A DNA stretch of 64,000 nucleotides, from the NCBI GenBank assembly GCA_023078555.1, contig CM041197.1, forward strand, positions 10,164,552-10,228,551. Direction: 5' to 3'. This document shows positions 25,101 through 36,075 of the stretch, piece after piece. A program made the position numbers and the translations under genes. The notes under the pieces are model-generated. The model saw only the letters and a list, made by a program, of their open reading frames with translations. It did no database searches and was not told the origin of the DNA. How positions within the stretch are numbered: position 1 is the stretch's first letter; each line of letters starts with the position of its first letter. This DNA is from Ulva prolifera. Its lineage: Eukaryota > Chlorophyta > Ulvophyceae > Ulvales > Ulvaceae.

Positions 25101-25747
25101 CGACGGATGTGCATTTCCAGGCAATGAAGAGAGTTCTGAGGTACTTGAGAGGTACATGGAATCATGGGCTGATGTTCAGATTCGACCCAGAAGACAAGAT
25201 GAAAGGGGTGAAGACTTTCACAGAAGCAGACTTCAAGGAGCTCGGGGTAATCAGAGATGAGGCATTGAAGCTGTATTCAGATGCAGATCTGGCTGGGGAT
25301 CTCGACAATCGAAAGAGTACATCAGGTATGATGTTGATGATGCATGGGTGCCCAGTGATGTGGAGTGCCAAGTTGCAGACAGTGGTGGCCACGTCCACCG
25401 CAGAGGCTGAGTATATGTCAGCAGCCATGGCAGTGAAAGAAGCACTGTGGATGAGGAAGTTGCTGGGTGATATCTATGGTCGTGCTGAGCGGATGACTGT
25501 TTATTGTGACAATCAGAGTGCTTTGCATCTGATGAAGCAGAGGACTGCTGGTGCTCCAGGAAGGAGCAAGCACATTGACATCCAGTATCACTTCATTAGG
25601 AACAGATTTATGCGACAGGAGATTGATGTCCAGTTTGTGCCGACAGCTGAGCAGAAGGCTGATATGCTGACCAAGGCTTTGGCTGGTCCAGCGCTAGGAA
25701 AGGCAGTGGCTGGTTTTCTGGTTGAATCTCCAAGCGACAGCGCTTGA
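22046..25747 (+). CDS. pol: Copia gag C-terminus and pol polyprotein (PR-IN-RT-RH)
   Basis: One open frame of 1233 codons. Seen in order: gag zinc knuckle C-x2-C-x4-H-x4-C (about 22244-22285); aspartic protease motif HFDTGATHNYVSD; integrase H-x-H/C-x2-C region (HRRFGHVG to CEICPRAKQC) and D-D-E core (HSDVMGPF, TDHGTEYMG, NGRAERYNR); reverse transcriptase from RLVVLGNLQGKDD through QVDVKCAFLHSDL, LYGLKQAPRAWN and the catalytic HVDD box (His where YVDD is usual); RNase H (SDADLAGDLDNRKSTSG, STAEAEYMSAA, CDNQSALHL). It ends seven bases before the 3' LTR. All catalytic acidic residues I can identify are present. The start at 22046 is only the open-frame limit; translation would need the upstream gag start. 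Confidence 0.95.
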   Translation: MKGLRPALANVVGVQLGVAMSQGAGLDQLCNQLRDLAAILPDRGAAARAAAAVAKRERNKARGPLKCHYCGKEGHKHFECTKKQDDMAAGKKLQWANRRDGGGDGSKEGAGRALCVRTARVAMATVKVPSDRSNYVHFDTGATHNYVSDLSMLHDKRSTPVEVVKMGGNEEHVVACAGTVVLSAPGGQVKLLEALCVPTMHMNLMSGAYVTDQGGSYHGKGQTLEVKAADDTVLLRGTKQDGLYLMDCQVIPTDVPMPTAFANVAVDAEVWHRRFGHVGMDNLYKVEKAVDGMGRVNWPEKHAPLCEICPRAKQCEEHYARSSSRAEKPMELVHSDVMGPFPVAGFCDERYAVTLLDDYSSYAEVICVKNKSDVAPAVIERLTEWERQTEHKLKVLGTDHGTEYMGALKRWCRRNGVVRQLSAPRTPKQNGRAERYNRIVLERMRAMLLGAMMLKCFWTFGLDTAAYTRNRIPVKGQVVTPYEKFWGVRPDISHLRVFGCKATLFVPSKLRDKLDAVSEEVIFVGYARHSKAYRLVQHVNGEFKLKESANVSFQEDRVMPAMETCASASQAAASVYHDLMLDVPEQKPEEDDAMLDDESLAWSLNDDAEDPDEDWVNEADDAYADMEAEDADADDDGSDSDPDAEPGGAPDAEAGGEDQDAPGRYPQRVRHAPNLPYQAHLFMAKGEQPAEDLLVPPRSYKEAMKRPDAAEWEQAKNDEYASILAKGVFEVCELPPGERALPAKGVCDLKFDAKGNLERYKYRLVVLGNLQGKDDVGEVFAPTAQSATFRMMLAMKAANPRLKLRQVDVKCAFLHSDLDEVVYVRLPEEFGGGVWKLCKALYGLKQAPRAWNETLTKAMMSEGFTVSENDPCLFIRGEGRSKSYVLVHVDDSAILAEEGEEKKILEMLGKYFEVKDLGPLHFFLGQEVEEVAGEGLLLKQPQYAKNVLQRANMWDCKPKATSMETRHMMTKTTGVELKDDDPRKAAYGETVGALLYLSTHTRPDLAYPVGVLSRFMAKPTDVHFQAMKRVLRYLRGTWNHGLMFRFDPEDKMKGVKTFTEADFKELGVIRDEALKLYSDADLAGDLDNRKSTSGMMLMMHGCPVMWSAKLQTVVATSTAEAEYMSAAMAVKEALWMRKLLGDIYGRAERMTVYCDNQSALHLMKQRTAGAPGRSKHIDIQYHFIRNRFMRQEIDVQFVPTAEQKADMLTKALAGPALGKAVAGFLVESPSDSA

Positions 25748-25754
25748 GGGGGTG

Positions 25755-26189
25755 TGTGGGAAGCAGAGCTCCCCTGGTGCAAGCGTGTCGTAGCTGTGAT
25801 AACGCGAGTGCAGCAGATCACATGCATTTGGCTGTGAGTCTGCGGGCAGACTCTGCCCGGTCGGACCGTAGGTCGGCTGTCCAGTGCACAGAATATAGGA
25901 CGTAGCTGTCAATTCCAGGTCATCTTTGACAGGCAATTGACAGGTGAGAATACTTTGCTGTTTGTGTGTGTCTGTCTACTGACTACAGCAGAGAACAGTG
26001 TGCTGAGCGTACTACGTGGTGCAGGAGTCTGTACTGTATGACTAGTGATCATAGCAGCTAACAGAGCTCATATTGCCACAGGTGAGACACACGGCATAGT
26101 TATTCTGTAAGATCTTTGACTGGCAATTGACAGGAGTCTGTACTGTATGACTAGTGATCATAGCAGCTAACAGAGCTCATATTGCCACA
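25755..26189 (+). repeat. 3' LTR of the copia element (435 bp)
   Basis: It starts TGTGGGAAGC and ends ATTGCCACA, followed by CTCGC. It holds the unoccupied version of the site where the hAT-like element sits in the 5' LTR. The internal 59-bp duplication spans about 26022-26080 and 26131-26189, so the last 59 bases occur twice. Confidence 0.93.
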
Positions 26190-26194
26190 CTCGC

Positions 26195-26878
26195 TCTAGA
26201 GGAGTGTATGCTCAGAAGTTTGCAACTTGGATCTTGGATCAATGATCCCCAAGACTCAAATATACATCTCACTAGGCCCAAAGCTTTGGCAAGGCCCAAA
26301 CATGTCGTATCGGTCCATGATCATCTCATTTAGCAGGAACCACTGCAGTGACCTTTCTCAGACAGTACAGGTTGGGACCAGTGCATTGCTGCATGCTGTT
26401 GCGAGTACAATTGCAAGGATCTACATTCCCACCGTGAGCCCAATAGAAAAGGCAAACTTTGCGCAAGCCCTGTAGATCTCCCGGGGATTCAAGTGTGGCA
26501 GAATGACCTCGGTCAGCTGCTATGGTCACGTATCATATAGTGCAAAGTCCTGCACCCATGGTCACGCCGTGGTCACGTACCTTAATTGATTACTTCGCAA
26601 AGTCCTGCACCACGTCTCACTCTCAGCATACTGATCACTCTGTCAGCAACACAGCAAGCAGTCTGGTCTGGCCTGGCCACAGCAAGCAGTCTGGCCCGAA
26701 GCCAGGATTTTTTTCAAACTCTACATGAACGCTCCTAGATCTCCCGGTGAAGGATGAATCGTGTCCTTACAATGGGACGTCCTGTAGAATCCTCCTACGC
26801 CGATGCTCCCCTCCATTCATGCTTCACGCCAATGCGTGCTGACCGGCCGCTCATACCCCAATTCACAGTCAAACCCCT
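26195..26878. other. Spacer between copia element and sulfotransferase remnant
   Basis: I see no exon, RNA gene or recognisable repeat ends in this stretch; it is less GC-rich than the coding blocks. Confidence 0.4.
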
Positions 26879-28100
26879 ACAGTCACGAGAATATAATACA
26901 GCGTGTATACAGCAGATATACGCCAGGTCAGCAGTGTCGTGGTTGTAGAAGAGCCGCCACACCTCATGCAAGTTCGGGCTGTGCGCGTACTGCTCTGCTG
27001 ACCCTGCTGTACATACGAATACATTATAATGCGCGCTGCCACCACCGTCGTCCCGCGACCCACGGCCCCCCAGCACAACGCTCCCATCAGCCACCTGTGA
27101 AAGAACACAGCTGCTGTGAGTGTCTCCCTCTAGAGTACTCACAGATTCATGCAGCCTGTGTTTAACTCCAATAGACAAGATTACAGAGGTATACACTAAG
27201 TAGAAGTATACCTGTGAAAGAACACAGCTGCTGTGAGTGTCTCCCTCTAGAGTACTCACAGATTCATGCAGCCTGCATTCAACATGCTGAGTTATACCAA
27301 CTCAGCAGACTATGTGTCCACAAGCACAAACCAACCACATATCCATGCATGTCAGCTAGAGGACACCATACCTGTGTTTAACTCCAATAGACAAGATGTC
27401 CTACTGGAGTCAACACAAGGCTTATATGCAAACAAGCACACAGACACATAATGTCTACCTATGTGCAAAACAACAAACGCTCCCGCTTTCTGAGTCCCTT
27501 TATCTCAGGGATCGCGTCGAGCACGCGTACAGCAACCATGCGTACAACCACCTCTTGATATGCTAGCTTCTAGCTCCCTCACACAGCAGTCTCCTATTGA
27601 GCCATGCTTATGATTCTCCTGAAAACTCCTGGTTTCACCACACCACCACGAATCTTACTCACGCGTCATGAACTTCACACATGCATACCTTGAGCTCCTG
27701 CATACAGGAACAGGTGAGCATTCCGGTGTGAAGTGAGAGCCGGGGGCCGCGTGGGGAGGGAGGGGGACAAGGGAGAGCATGCGGACTGCAGGTGGGCCCT
27801 GACCCCGCCGAGTGGGGATTTGTGTTGTGCTGGTGGGAGCCCAGCATGACAAACTCCTGCCGGGCATTGCCCCCGACAAACATGCGGCCGTGCGGTGTGT
27901 CCGCCCACCCCGTCTCCGTCCACTCCCGCAGCCCCAGCCCGTCCATCCAGCACGGGAACCACTCCGCCATCATCTCCTCCAGCCGCAGGTAGAAGTCACT
28001 CCGCAGCGCGATGCGATCGGCACAGACCTCCGTCGTCGCCTGAAAGTGGGGGTTCACCCCGGCAGTCCATGCGCCAATTGGCCTGAAGCCCCGCGCAGGT
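26879..28100 (-). pseudogene. Rearranged sulfotransferase remnant (third copy)
   Basis: Blocks homologous to the intact gene at 42420-44324 are found on the minus strand at about 28100-27845 (GVNPHFQATTEVCADRI, EWFPCWMDGLGLREWTETGW, HGRMFVGGNARQEFVM) and 27094-26879 (ADGSVVLGGRGSRDDGGG, then EVWRLFYNHDTADLAY and LYSRDC). The piece that should join them (matching IPVWNESRG to LSGDKCWWAP) lies at about 27719-27843 on the opposite strand, so it was inverted in place. A 17-bp insertion sits near 28070. About 600 bp with 66-bp direct repeats separates the blocks, and seven extra residues interrupt the C-terminal tyrosine motif. Nothing matching the N-terminal half, including the PAPS-binding motifs, was found upstream. 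It cannot make a working enzyme. Confidence 0.85.
27093..27275. repeat. Two identical 66-bp direct repeats
   Basis: Copies at 27093-27158 and 27210-27275 (ACCTGTGAAAGAACACAGCT to GCAGCCTG) appear identical. The first abuts the C-terminal block of the sulfotransferase remnant. A neighbouring segment (GTGTTTAACTCCAATAGACA) also recurs near 27372. This looks like local duplication of inserted DNA inside the dead gene. Confidence 0.85.
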
Positions 28101-28210
28101 AGCACATGCACGGATGTGTGTGCCATGCATGTCCGGGACATTCTCCGTCGGGCCAGGAATTGTCCTGGGCTCGGCTGCCCCTGCGTCCCCACTGTCCGGT
28201 GCTGGTATGC

Positions 28211-28249
28211 CTATATACATATATATATATATACATATACATATATATA
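28211..28249. repeat. AT-rich microsatellite
   Basis: An alternating TA/CATA tract of 39 bases lies just upstream of the sulfotransferase remnant (in its orientation). Confidence 0.8.
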
Positions 28250-30031
28250 GCAGGTGTCCTGTGTGGCCAGGCTGCACTTCGAACGCACTTCCTCGAATCA
28301 AAGACAATCTATAGACCCGTACGTACGGTATACGAGCAAGGCCAGAGCATGTGATGCAATGCAGGTGCACATGGGTGACCACGCACGCCGCCATCGAATT
28401 CGATTCTCCATTGATCGTGTAGAGAATCCATGTGTGGCTCCGTGCAGTTGTGCTGCGTAATGTCTGGTGCCGTAAACTGACACCATCGAGACTGCTTCCA
28501 TGGTCGATCACGATGGCGATGCATCGCGATGGCCCGGACATGCCCAGACACATAGTACCACTACTAATGTCACAGTGTAGTTGCAAAGGACAGAGGCCGG
28601 GCATCGAGCCATTGCTAGGAATTCACACGCAAATCCACTCATCCACCAGTTCGGTGTCACCATGTATGTATGTAGATGTCTCGACTGGCTCAGATCGATG
28701 AATGCCAGTTCTCACTCGGTCACCCGCAGTGCGTGGTGTGCATTGACTTTCCCACGATCGTTCTGGCGGTTCTCCAGAACACTACCAGTCAGATATTCTT
28801 AGCGGTTTCTCTTAGACGATGATCTAGCTGAGAGATACGGATGGTGCTTCGCGAAGGGATGTGTCTGTGACGGCACTGGATCTGTCAAATCAGGCGTGGT
28901 ATCTCTCGAGATGAGGCGTCGTGAGGTCATCTGTTGCAAGGGGTCGCGAAAGCGGATCACGTGAAACGTCAGCACTTCTGAGCACGCACCGAGCGCATAG
29001 CTGTGATGTATGACTCGCACTGTTGTGTACTAGTCCTCCATCCCAGTTAAGCATTTTGCTGCCTGTTGCATGTGGCCAAATCTCCCTGTGACATGGGCAA
29101 TGGACCCCATAACACAGAAGCTCCCATCGCATCCAAGGCCGCAAACGCTTTTCCTTGGGGCCAGAAGTATTCAGGATATCATCAATTCTGCAGTTTCGCG
29201 GGAGATCCGATGCTGTCAGCTGCATGTGCACTGCTGTGCGCTGTGTGTCCTGGGCGACCTGACTTACATATCCCAAGAGACACCTCAAACGACGATGAAA
29301 TGCCATGGTGCATGCCTCTCGTGTGAGTCAGAAGGACAAGGGCAGAAACACAGGTGGCGTTGCGTTCTTTGTGAGAGTGTGGCAATCCCGTAATACGACC
29401 GCCATCTTTTGAGATACCACTGGATTGCCACAGAGAGCCTGTGCGTTTGAGGGGCATATCCCAAGATGCTCCAAATGCTATCAAGACTGACATGCAACAG
29501 GAAGGTTGAGCCTTCAAGAAGTGGACTACCGGGACAAGCTACGACTCTGGGAAGTTACCATATTCTGTGTTCGGGCTGCGACCCCACATTTGTATCTGAA
29601 CAACAGGATATCTCTCCCAAACCAGGGCCACTCACTGAAACTGCATGTACTGACTACGCATGACTGGGCAGATGCGGCCCTTCACAGCTCGGGCCACTGA
29701 CCATTGGGAATTCCATTCGCAGATCATGCACAAACTAAAACGATTCCATGTGGATGCTTGTGCACCTGTGCAGGTTGCCAACAGTTCCTGGCAAAGTGGT
29801 GACACATCCGAGGCAGAACAATTGTGCATAAGGTTGTCCTTGACCGAGTGGCAACTGCAGTGATCTGGCTCATACACCTTGATCACAACAAGGCATGCTT
29901 GACCAGGTGCTAAGCAATTGTGTCAGGGATCGGTGGCGCATCGCAGTAGACTTGGCACACTGCTGCATCTGCTGTCTGATGTGCAAATAGCGTTTAGTGT
30001 TTCGTGATGAAAATCGGAATCACGAGACACT

Positions 30032-30088
30032 TCTACACCAGAGAACAAGATCTACACCAGAGAACAAGATCTACACCAGAGAACAAGA
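30032..30088. repeat. Minisatellite, three perfect 19-bp units
   Basis: The unit TCTACACCAGAGAACAAGA is repeated three times without change and followed by an ATATAT tract. Confidence 0.9.
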
Positions 30089-30464
30089 TGTATATATATG
30101 TATATGGCCGTCCCCCAGGGCAGGTACTGGGGCTGGCTCCGGGCTGCGGTGCTGGGGGGGCGCCGGGATTGCGGCGGGCTGTGCTGTAGGTTCGCCCCCC
30201 GTGCTGAACGCGGGCCCATGTGGCGATTGATGTCTAGGCTACCAACAGACCGGCCCCCGCTTGCAAGGACACCGCCAACAATGCAGCGGTCTCCATGATA
30301 CCCTCCATAGCTGTGGGTGGCATGGTGCTGGATAGGAGCTCCAAGCTTGGAACGGCCTGAGGAGATGTCCTCGAGGGGGGCGGGTCCAAGCACGCATGCC
30401 CATGCCCATGGCCAGGCCAGCGTTACAGACGCTCGCGTGCATATATGCACAGCCAAAGCAGGGC

Positions 30465-30680
30465 ACCACTGTCCCTGCGGTTTTACAAGGACAACGTAGG
30501 TAGAACCGCGGGCCACAACGTTGTCCTGGTACCAGGGGAACCTCACACCCACGCAACCGGGTGGATTCGAGGTGGCTGTCACTCTCCTGACACGCGTGCT
30601 TCGGGTTGTTCGTTTGCTTCCTCGTTGACCTGGCGGTGCTACCGGCCGCTGCAGCTTTGTCCTTGTAACACACACCCACG
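30465..30680. repeat. Inverted pieces of the dispersed TTGTCCTTG repeat
   Basis: TACAAGGACAACGTAGGTAG and the CCAGGGGAACC downstream of it (30480-30545) are the reverse complement of the unit seen at 7700-7775. GCGGTGCTACC with TTTGTCCTTGTAACACAC follows in direct orientation at 30625-30670. So the same inverted arrangement as at 7648-8063 is present, more diverged. Confidence 0.6.
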
Positions 30681-33600
30681 CAACCAGCAACACGCAGCAC
30701 AGAGTCTGTGCTGCGTGCAACAGACCAACACACCAAATTCAGATTCACTTTACTTCACACACCCATGCAATCGCACACGTCAGCGCCCGCCCTGGCCGCA
30801 GCCATGCACACACGGCCCCCCATATCCGGCACTACGTGTGTTACTACACGCTGATATGATGGTCCGACATGCATGACCTGCTGCTCATGTCCGCATCAAT
30901 GCGTGCGCGAGATGACGGGCTCGGCTCGTGTCCATTTTCCATGAGGCTCCTGAGCGCTCACACAGCGTGCGAGACAACCAGGTGCCCAGACTGAGACCCG
31001 TGTGGTCTGCAGCGGGATTGAAACCCATGTTCTGGTCCAAGGAAAAGCTTCCTGCGTCTTTCCAACTCAGTCATGAGCACCGTTCTCCGCTGAGGTGTGG
31101 CATGCAACGACGGCGTTGCGTTTTACTGGCACTGCAGCATACTTGATGAAATTGACTTTCAACTCAGAATAGTTAGATGCTGATTCATAAAGATTGACAC
31201 GGTCCGTAGGCAGCGTCGGTATGAGTGCAGTTCCAGTCGCGGTCGCAGAGATTCCGCTTGAGTATCGCCGAAGCGCTGAAAATCAGAACCGCCCACAATT
31301 ACTTTCTGGGACGTGGGGCCAAGCTGATGCTGTCTGGCATCAGGTGCAGGTACGCTTACCGTGAGCGTCGTGTGACCTCCGTGCAGTATTCCGTGACCAT
31401 TGTTCACACAAGCGCTCCATCACATCCACAGCTCTTACTAGCGTACACTACGTTTATCTGGGCCATCGCCAAGTCACGTACCGCTGCTCTTTGCCCGATG
31501 CAGCGCTGCATCCACTGAAGTTGTCGCAACGCTGCAGCTTCACACATGGTTTCATCCTGTACGCCACTGAGTCAGCATAGTTACGTGTAGCATTTTTTTG
31601 TCCTGGTCGAGCGTGGCGATGTGCTTGAAGCACGGCCGACCACCACATTACTATGGTGATGTCTTGAAGTGCACAACTGCATCGCGACTGTGCGCGACTG
31701 CTGTGATCCCCCGTCATTTGGTCATGAAAGTGAAATCGCTGCGGATCTAAATGTTTTTTGCTGTGCCTCATTCTGACCCTGTTGACGGAGTCCCCTTGGA
31801 GCTCATGATCAAGTCGGCTGCACACGCACTCGCGTCGTAGCTGCGCGCAGAGTCTGCTGCGCCGCAGACCATTCAAAGCCTCATGTACGCAGTATTGTAC
31901 CTAGTATGGTGCATGTTCATGTGCCATCAACTTGCGAAACTGTCGGAAAGCACCGAAACTGGCTCGGTCAATTAGCACAGCACCAACAAAGACACCTTCA
32001 CGCGTGTGCAGCGTTGCTGAGTTTATGTGACCGACAGCTTGCGGAGTCACACTTCTGCCGGAACAAGTGTACGTGCATCTGTGAATTCTGGTGTGGAATT
32101 GAATCCGACGTCCCCGTGTACTGATCAGCGCAAAGAAGCCGACGCAGCTGCGCCCAGTCAGCAGCTCACAATGCACATACACTCCACATGCACACACGAA
32201 GCTGACACTGCCTTGACGCTCGCAGTGTGCGATGGCAGCAGCGTTCGGAAACTGTCTTGTCTCTCCGAAGACGCTATGCACAACAGGTTTCCGGAATGTC
32301 GATATTTCCGGTGCTCAGTTCCAGCACGTAACTGCTGACGCTAGCTGCCTGCAGATGTTTTCCCGTCTGTACAGTTCACGCGTGCGAGAGTTTTGCATGG
32401 CAAAGTATAACAGCTGTAACAATGCGCCGAGTTGCAAAGTATGAATGTCACAATGTAAAGACCATATCCCTCGGCGTGCTGGGTGAAGTAATCGAGCTCT
32501 GTTCCGGGCGTGGTGACGACTGGGATCAAGCTCCACGAAGCTCTCATGTGTGTCTGCTCACCAAACCACGAAGCAGGGAGCATCACTGACAAGCTACACG
32601 TGTATTAAAATACGCATGTACATACCGCGTCGCCTATAGAGTCAGCGATGGCAGTAATTGCATCGCTGGCACTTGACGATCGCAGCGAGCAGTTCGGTCG
32701 TCCAGGACCAGAGAAGTCCGAAATGCGTTTGACACGTCCACTTTTGCGGCAAGATTTACTGCAGTGCTTTCGAGACATCACTGGCGCCCACTGCCCTCTA
32801 CTGTGTCAGTCTGCTGCGGGCCGTCGACGTCGCTCGGGTCTTGCCTTGATCAAGTTTCGCTTTGCAAGTCGCAGCGCACCTTTGTTGTCATTGAAAGCAC
32901 CGCGATATAACGATATCGGTATCTTTGTTACTGGGGTCGAAGCCAACGTGAAGCGGTCAGCGTGTTGTGCCTGTCTTGAAGCTCAATACAGCACTGCACT
33001 CGTCACTCTTTGCACAGCTCGACTGACACCGCTGGCATGGCTGACCAGCGAGCTACGATCCGAATGACAGCAGTGGGGCAGCTGGCACTCCTGACTGAGC
33101 ACCGCCTTTGCAGGGGGGTGCAGGTGACCGCAGGTGTAGGACGTCAGCAAGCTAACAAGTGCATGCACAGCTGAGGCTGCTCTCCGGATAATGCTTCGCC
33201 TAGGTACGAACTTTCACGGCCCTCAAAGCAGTGCCAACACCACCCCATATATATTTGTTGAGGACATCTGAGATCTTCCCTCGCCATGCTCGGCTGCATC
33301 CCTGCAAGCGCGGGCCATTCCGTCCGCCATCTAGATTTCGAACGCCACTGGGGCTACCAGCAGCACACAGACTGGACCTGACACAGCTATTGAATGGTAG
33401 CAATGCTGTTTTCACATTATGCTCCCACACACCGTACTGTTGCTCGATGTCAGTAACTTGCCATGCATCTCCCCGTGCTCCTCCGCATCATAGGCCACGC
33501 AGGGCGCCTCCTTGACTCTTGCAGAACATTCTCACAGCAGAATCATGACGCAGCATGCTCTAGTTCCTGGATTACGCATGGGGCCTGCTTGCGATGGGCA

Positions 33601-33985
33601 CCACACGTGCAGGCACTTCGATTCCAGTTCACTGGAATACAATCAATTTCACATGGTTGCGGCGCCTCTGTCCGGTGAAGCACCTCAATGCAGCTGCCAC
33701 CACCGGCAGATCCGGGACTCTCCATGACCCTCCCACAGCGTCTCAGATTGTCAATCTCGTGTCGCACAACTTGGACTTGTCTGCTGTCGCGCCAACACGT
33801 AAATGTGATCTACAGAAGAGCACACGGGAATAGACAGATACAAAAAAAGAGTCTCATCCGAATCAACAGCCAGACACCAATGGCCACACACAAATGTGGG
33901 CACACCAGGAGCTCTGGCCATTGGGGATGCCAGAGCAAGAGATCGGACTGCCAGGCAGTGCAACCACAAGCAGTGATGCGACCGT

Positions 33986-36075
33986 ATGACATCCCGCACT
34001 CGCTCAGCAAAGCAACCTAAGCTCTGGCGTCAGGTCCTACCAACAATGGCGCCTCATGCAGGCCTACTCATCTGCGCCGCAGCCCTCCTCATATGCTCGG
34101 CCGCAGCATACACCCATTCGCCGCACTTCTGCGCGCAGCGCCTCCGGAGGATCAAAACGCCCCCCCCGCGCTCCCGCCCCCGCCCCCGCCCCCACCGCAA
34201 GCTGAACGCCCCGGCACCAAAGTGCACGTCCCACGGCTTCTGTGGCCGCTTCCCCGACCCCTCGCAGAACATGGACTTTGCGTCCCGCCTCTCCCCGCGC
34301 TGCGCGGCGCTGCTCGAGGCATACCGCAGCCCGGAGTCCGCCGCAGGCCTCTCCAATGTCCTCCCGCGCGATGGCGCGAACGGCTGCCGGCCGCAAGATG
34401 TGGCCGGCGCGAGCCAGCCGCTGGTGATGGCGTCCAACACGACAGCGACGTTTGTGCTGTGCACGGCGCCAAAGGCCGGCTGCACCAACATCCGGAAGCT
34501 CCTGTACAGCATGCTCATGCATCCGGCCATGCCGGTGCAGGACGCACTCGGCCAGTTCCTCCGGCCACACTCGTTCCGTTACCCGGCGATAGCATTGTAT
34601 TCTGAAACAGACGTCGAGCTGGGCGGCCTCAAGGATGCGATTGCGGCGGCAGCGGCGGCGGACTCCGCCGGCCGTGTTTTCGACAGGGTGCTGCGGCGGC
34701 CGGCACGGCGGCTGGCGGACAATGGTGACGGGGTGCTCTGGCAGCCGGGGGCCAGGGCTCCGAACCCGACGCCAGGGCCGAGAGATGCGACAGCCTCGTC
34801 ACCGGGCGTTGGGCTGGGAGTAGCCCCGGCGCCAGGGCCGGAAGACGGCGATGTAGACGTGACCGCGCCGGTCGGCGGGGGCATAGAGGCAGCGGTGGGC
34901 GCTTCCGCCCCCGTGCTGCCGGATGTATCGAACCCTGATGGCTACGCGCCGCCACCGCGGCTGCCTGCTGGTGTGCCGTCATTCACGTTCGGCCGCAACC
35001 CCTACGTGCGGCTGCTGTCAGGGTTCCGGGACAAGATAAAGTAAAGTAAATCTAAATTTACTGAGCCGTATCCTATTGGACATTGACAACTCCGAATTAA
35101 CGGGACCACATATGCCGAAGGGGTAAACCACCTGGAAACCCCCCTCAGACGACCGTACGCAACTCACAGGGCCTCCTCCTGTGCTAAGCGAGGTGGTCAC
35201 GTGCGGCCGTTTCGATTCCCCAAAGCGCACGCAGAATCGAACCCACGACCTCCTGAAACGGAGGGGGTAGCTTTTAATCCGTCCTCAACCCATTGGACCA
35301 GATGGTGCACAACCCTCAGCGGCGTGACCAGCACACGGTACGGCAAATGAATGCACACCTCGGGGAGGCGCGGCGCGCGCGCTGGGCCGATACGCCCACC
35401 GCGTTCCGCACATTTGTGCATGCACTATCTGCACGGGGCCTGGCCGGGGTGGATTTCCACTTTCAGGCGACGACGGAGGTCTGTGCCGATCGCATCGGGC
35501 TGCGGTTTGACTTCTACCTGCGGCTGGAGGAGATGGCGGAGTGGTTCCCGTGCTGGATGGACGGGCTGGGGCTGCGGGAGTGGACGGAGACGGGGTGGGC
35601 GGACACACCGCACGGCCGCATGTTTGTCGGGGGCGATGCCCGGCAGAAGTTTGTCACATTGAACTCTTACATGCACAAGAAGGCGAACATTCCGGTGTGG
35701 AATGAGAGCCGGGGGGCCGCGTCGTTCGGCGAGCGGGGGGTGGACTGGGACCTGCTGAGTGGGGACAAATGCTGGTGGGCGCCCAAGGGGATGATGTGTG
35801 AAGAGTATTACGCGAGTTTCGTGGCGGCTGATGGGAGCATTGTGCCGGGGGCCCGTGCACGGGGGGACGACGGCGGCGGCGGTGGCGCTCCGCCGAAGGC
35901 TGCGCGCGAGCAGCTGAGTCAGCAGAGCAGCGGGCGGCAGCGTGACACGCACGACACAAACTCGCAGGAGGCGTGGCAGCGCTTCTACGACCAGGAGACC
36001 GCTGACCTGGCGTACCTCCTGTACTCGCGTGACTTTGAGGCGTTCGGGTATGAGCCGGCCGTTATCGGGCGTTGA
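33986..36075 (+). pseudogene. Sulfotransferase copy 1, interrupted by a SINE
   Basis: Two open parts, 33986-35037 and about 35304-36075, match the intact paralogue at 42420-44324 nearly residue for residue. The first has the membrane anchor, TAPKAGCTNIRKLL (5'-phosphosulfate loop) and FGRNPYVRLLSGFRDK (3'-phosphate motif). The second has the C-terminal half to YEPAVIGR. A 258-bp SINE plus an 8-bp target duplication sits exactly after FRDK and adds 266 bases, so the frame shifts and a stop follows at once (35042-35044). The Pro/Gly/Ala-rich linker is shorter than in copy 2. The N-terminal piece could still give a truncated membrane protein with both PAPS motifs but no acceptor domain. Splicing out of the insert is possible in principle, but no good donor-acceptor pair spans it. 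Confidence 0.88.
35038..35295 (-). mobile_element. tRNA-derived SINE
   Basis: On the minus strand the element starts near TGGTCCAATGGG (box A-like) and has GGTTCGATTC (box B) about 45 bases on, the internal polymerase III promoter of tRNA genes. It ends with a simple tail of TTTACTTTACTTTA. The flanks are GACAAGAT (35030-35037) and GACCAGAT (35296-35303), an imperfect 8-bp duplication. The paralogue at 43545-43560 gives the empty site. A 3'-end relative lies at 56129-56215, and a fragment at about 61390-61446. The tRNA part does not fold into a full cloverleaf that I can see, so it is not a functional tRNA. Confidence 0.85.

Larger units (their letters stand above)
19566..26189 (+). mobile_element. 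Ty1/copia LTR retrotransposon, with nested DNA transposon in its 5' LTR
   Basis: Long terminal repeats 19566-21405 and 25755-26189 start TGTGGG and end CCACA. They are bounded by the 5-bp duplication CTCGC (19561-19565 and 26190-26194). Internal coding order is gag, protease, integrase, reverse transcriptase, RNase H, which defines Ty1/copia. The two LTRs differ, outside the nested insertion, by a 14-bp indel and a few substitutions seen by eye, so the insertion is fairly recent. A purine tract (GAGGGGGTG) precedes the 3' LTR. A reading-frame break in gag and the interrupted 5' LTR suggest that this copy is not autonomous. Confidence 0.95.
28101..30945. other. Intergenic region with low-complexity and dispersed repeats
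   Basis: No exon is supported. It holds an AT/ATAC microsatellite (28211-28249), a piece of the 1628 hairpin arm (near 28590), a three-unit 19-bp minisatellite (30032-30088), and copies of the CCTTG-type dispersed repeat (about 30465-30680). Confidence 0.45.

Noticed and set aside
31454..33067. Several open frames of 100-140 codons in the left part of duplication unit 1 and their counterparts in unit 2
   Set aside because: Comparison of the two units shows frame-disrupting indels and no better conservation in these frames than outside them.
35200..35295. A tRNA gene on the minus strand
   Set aside because: Box A and B sequences are present, but the stems do not close into a cloverleaf and the segment is part of an element with a poly-TTTAC tail and target duplications.
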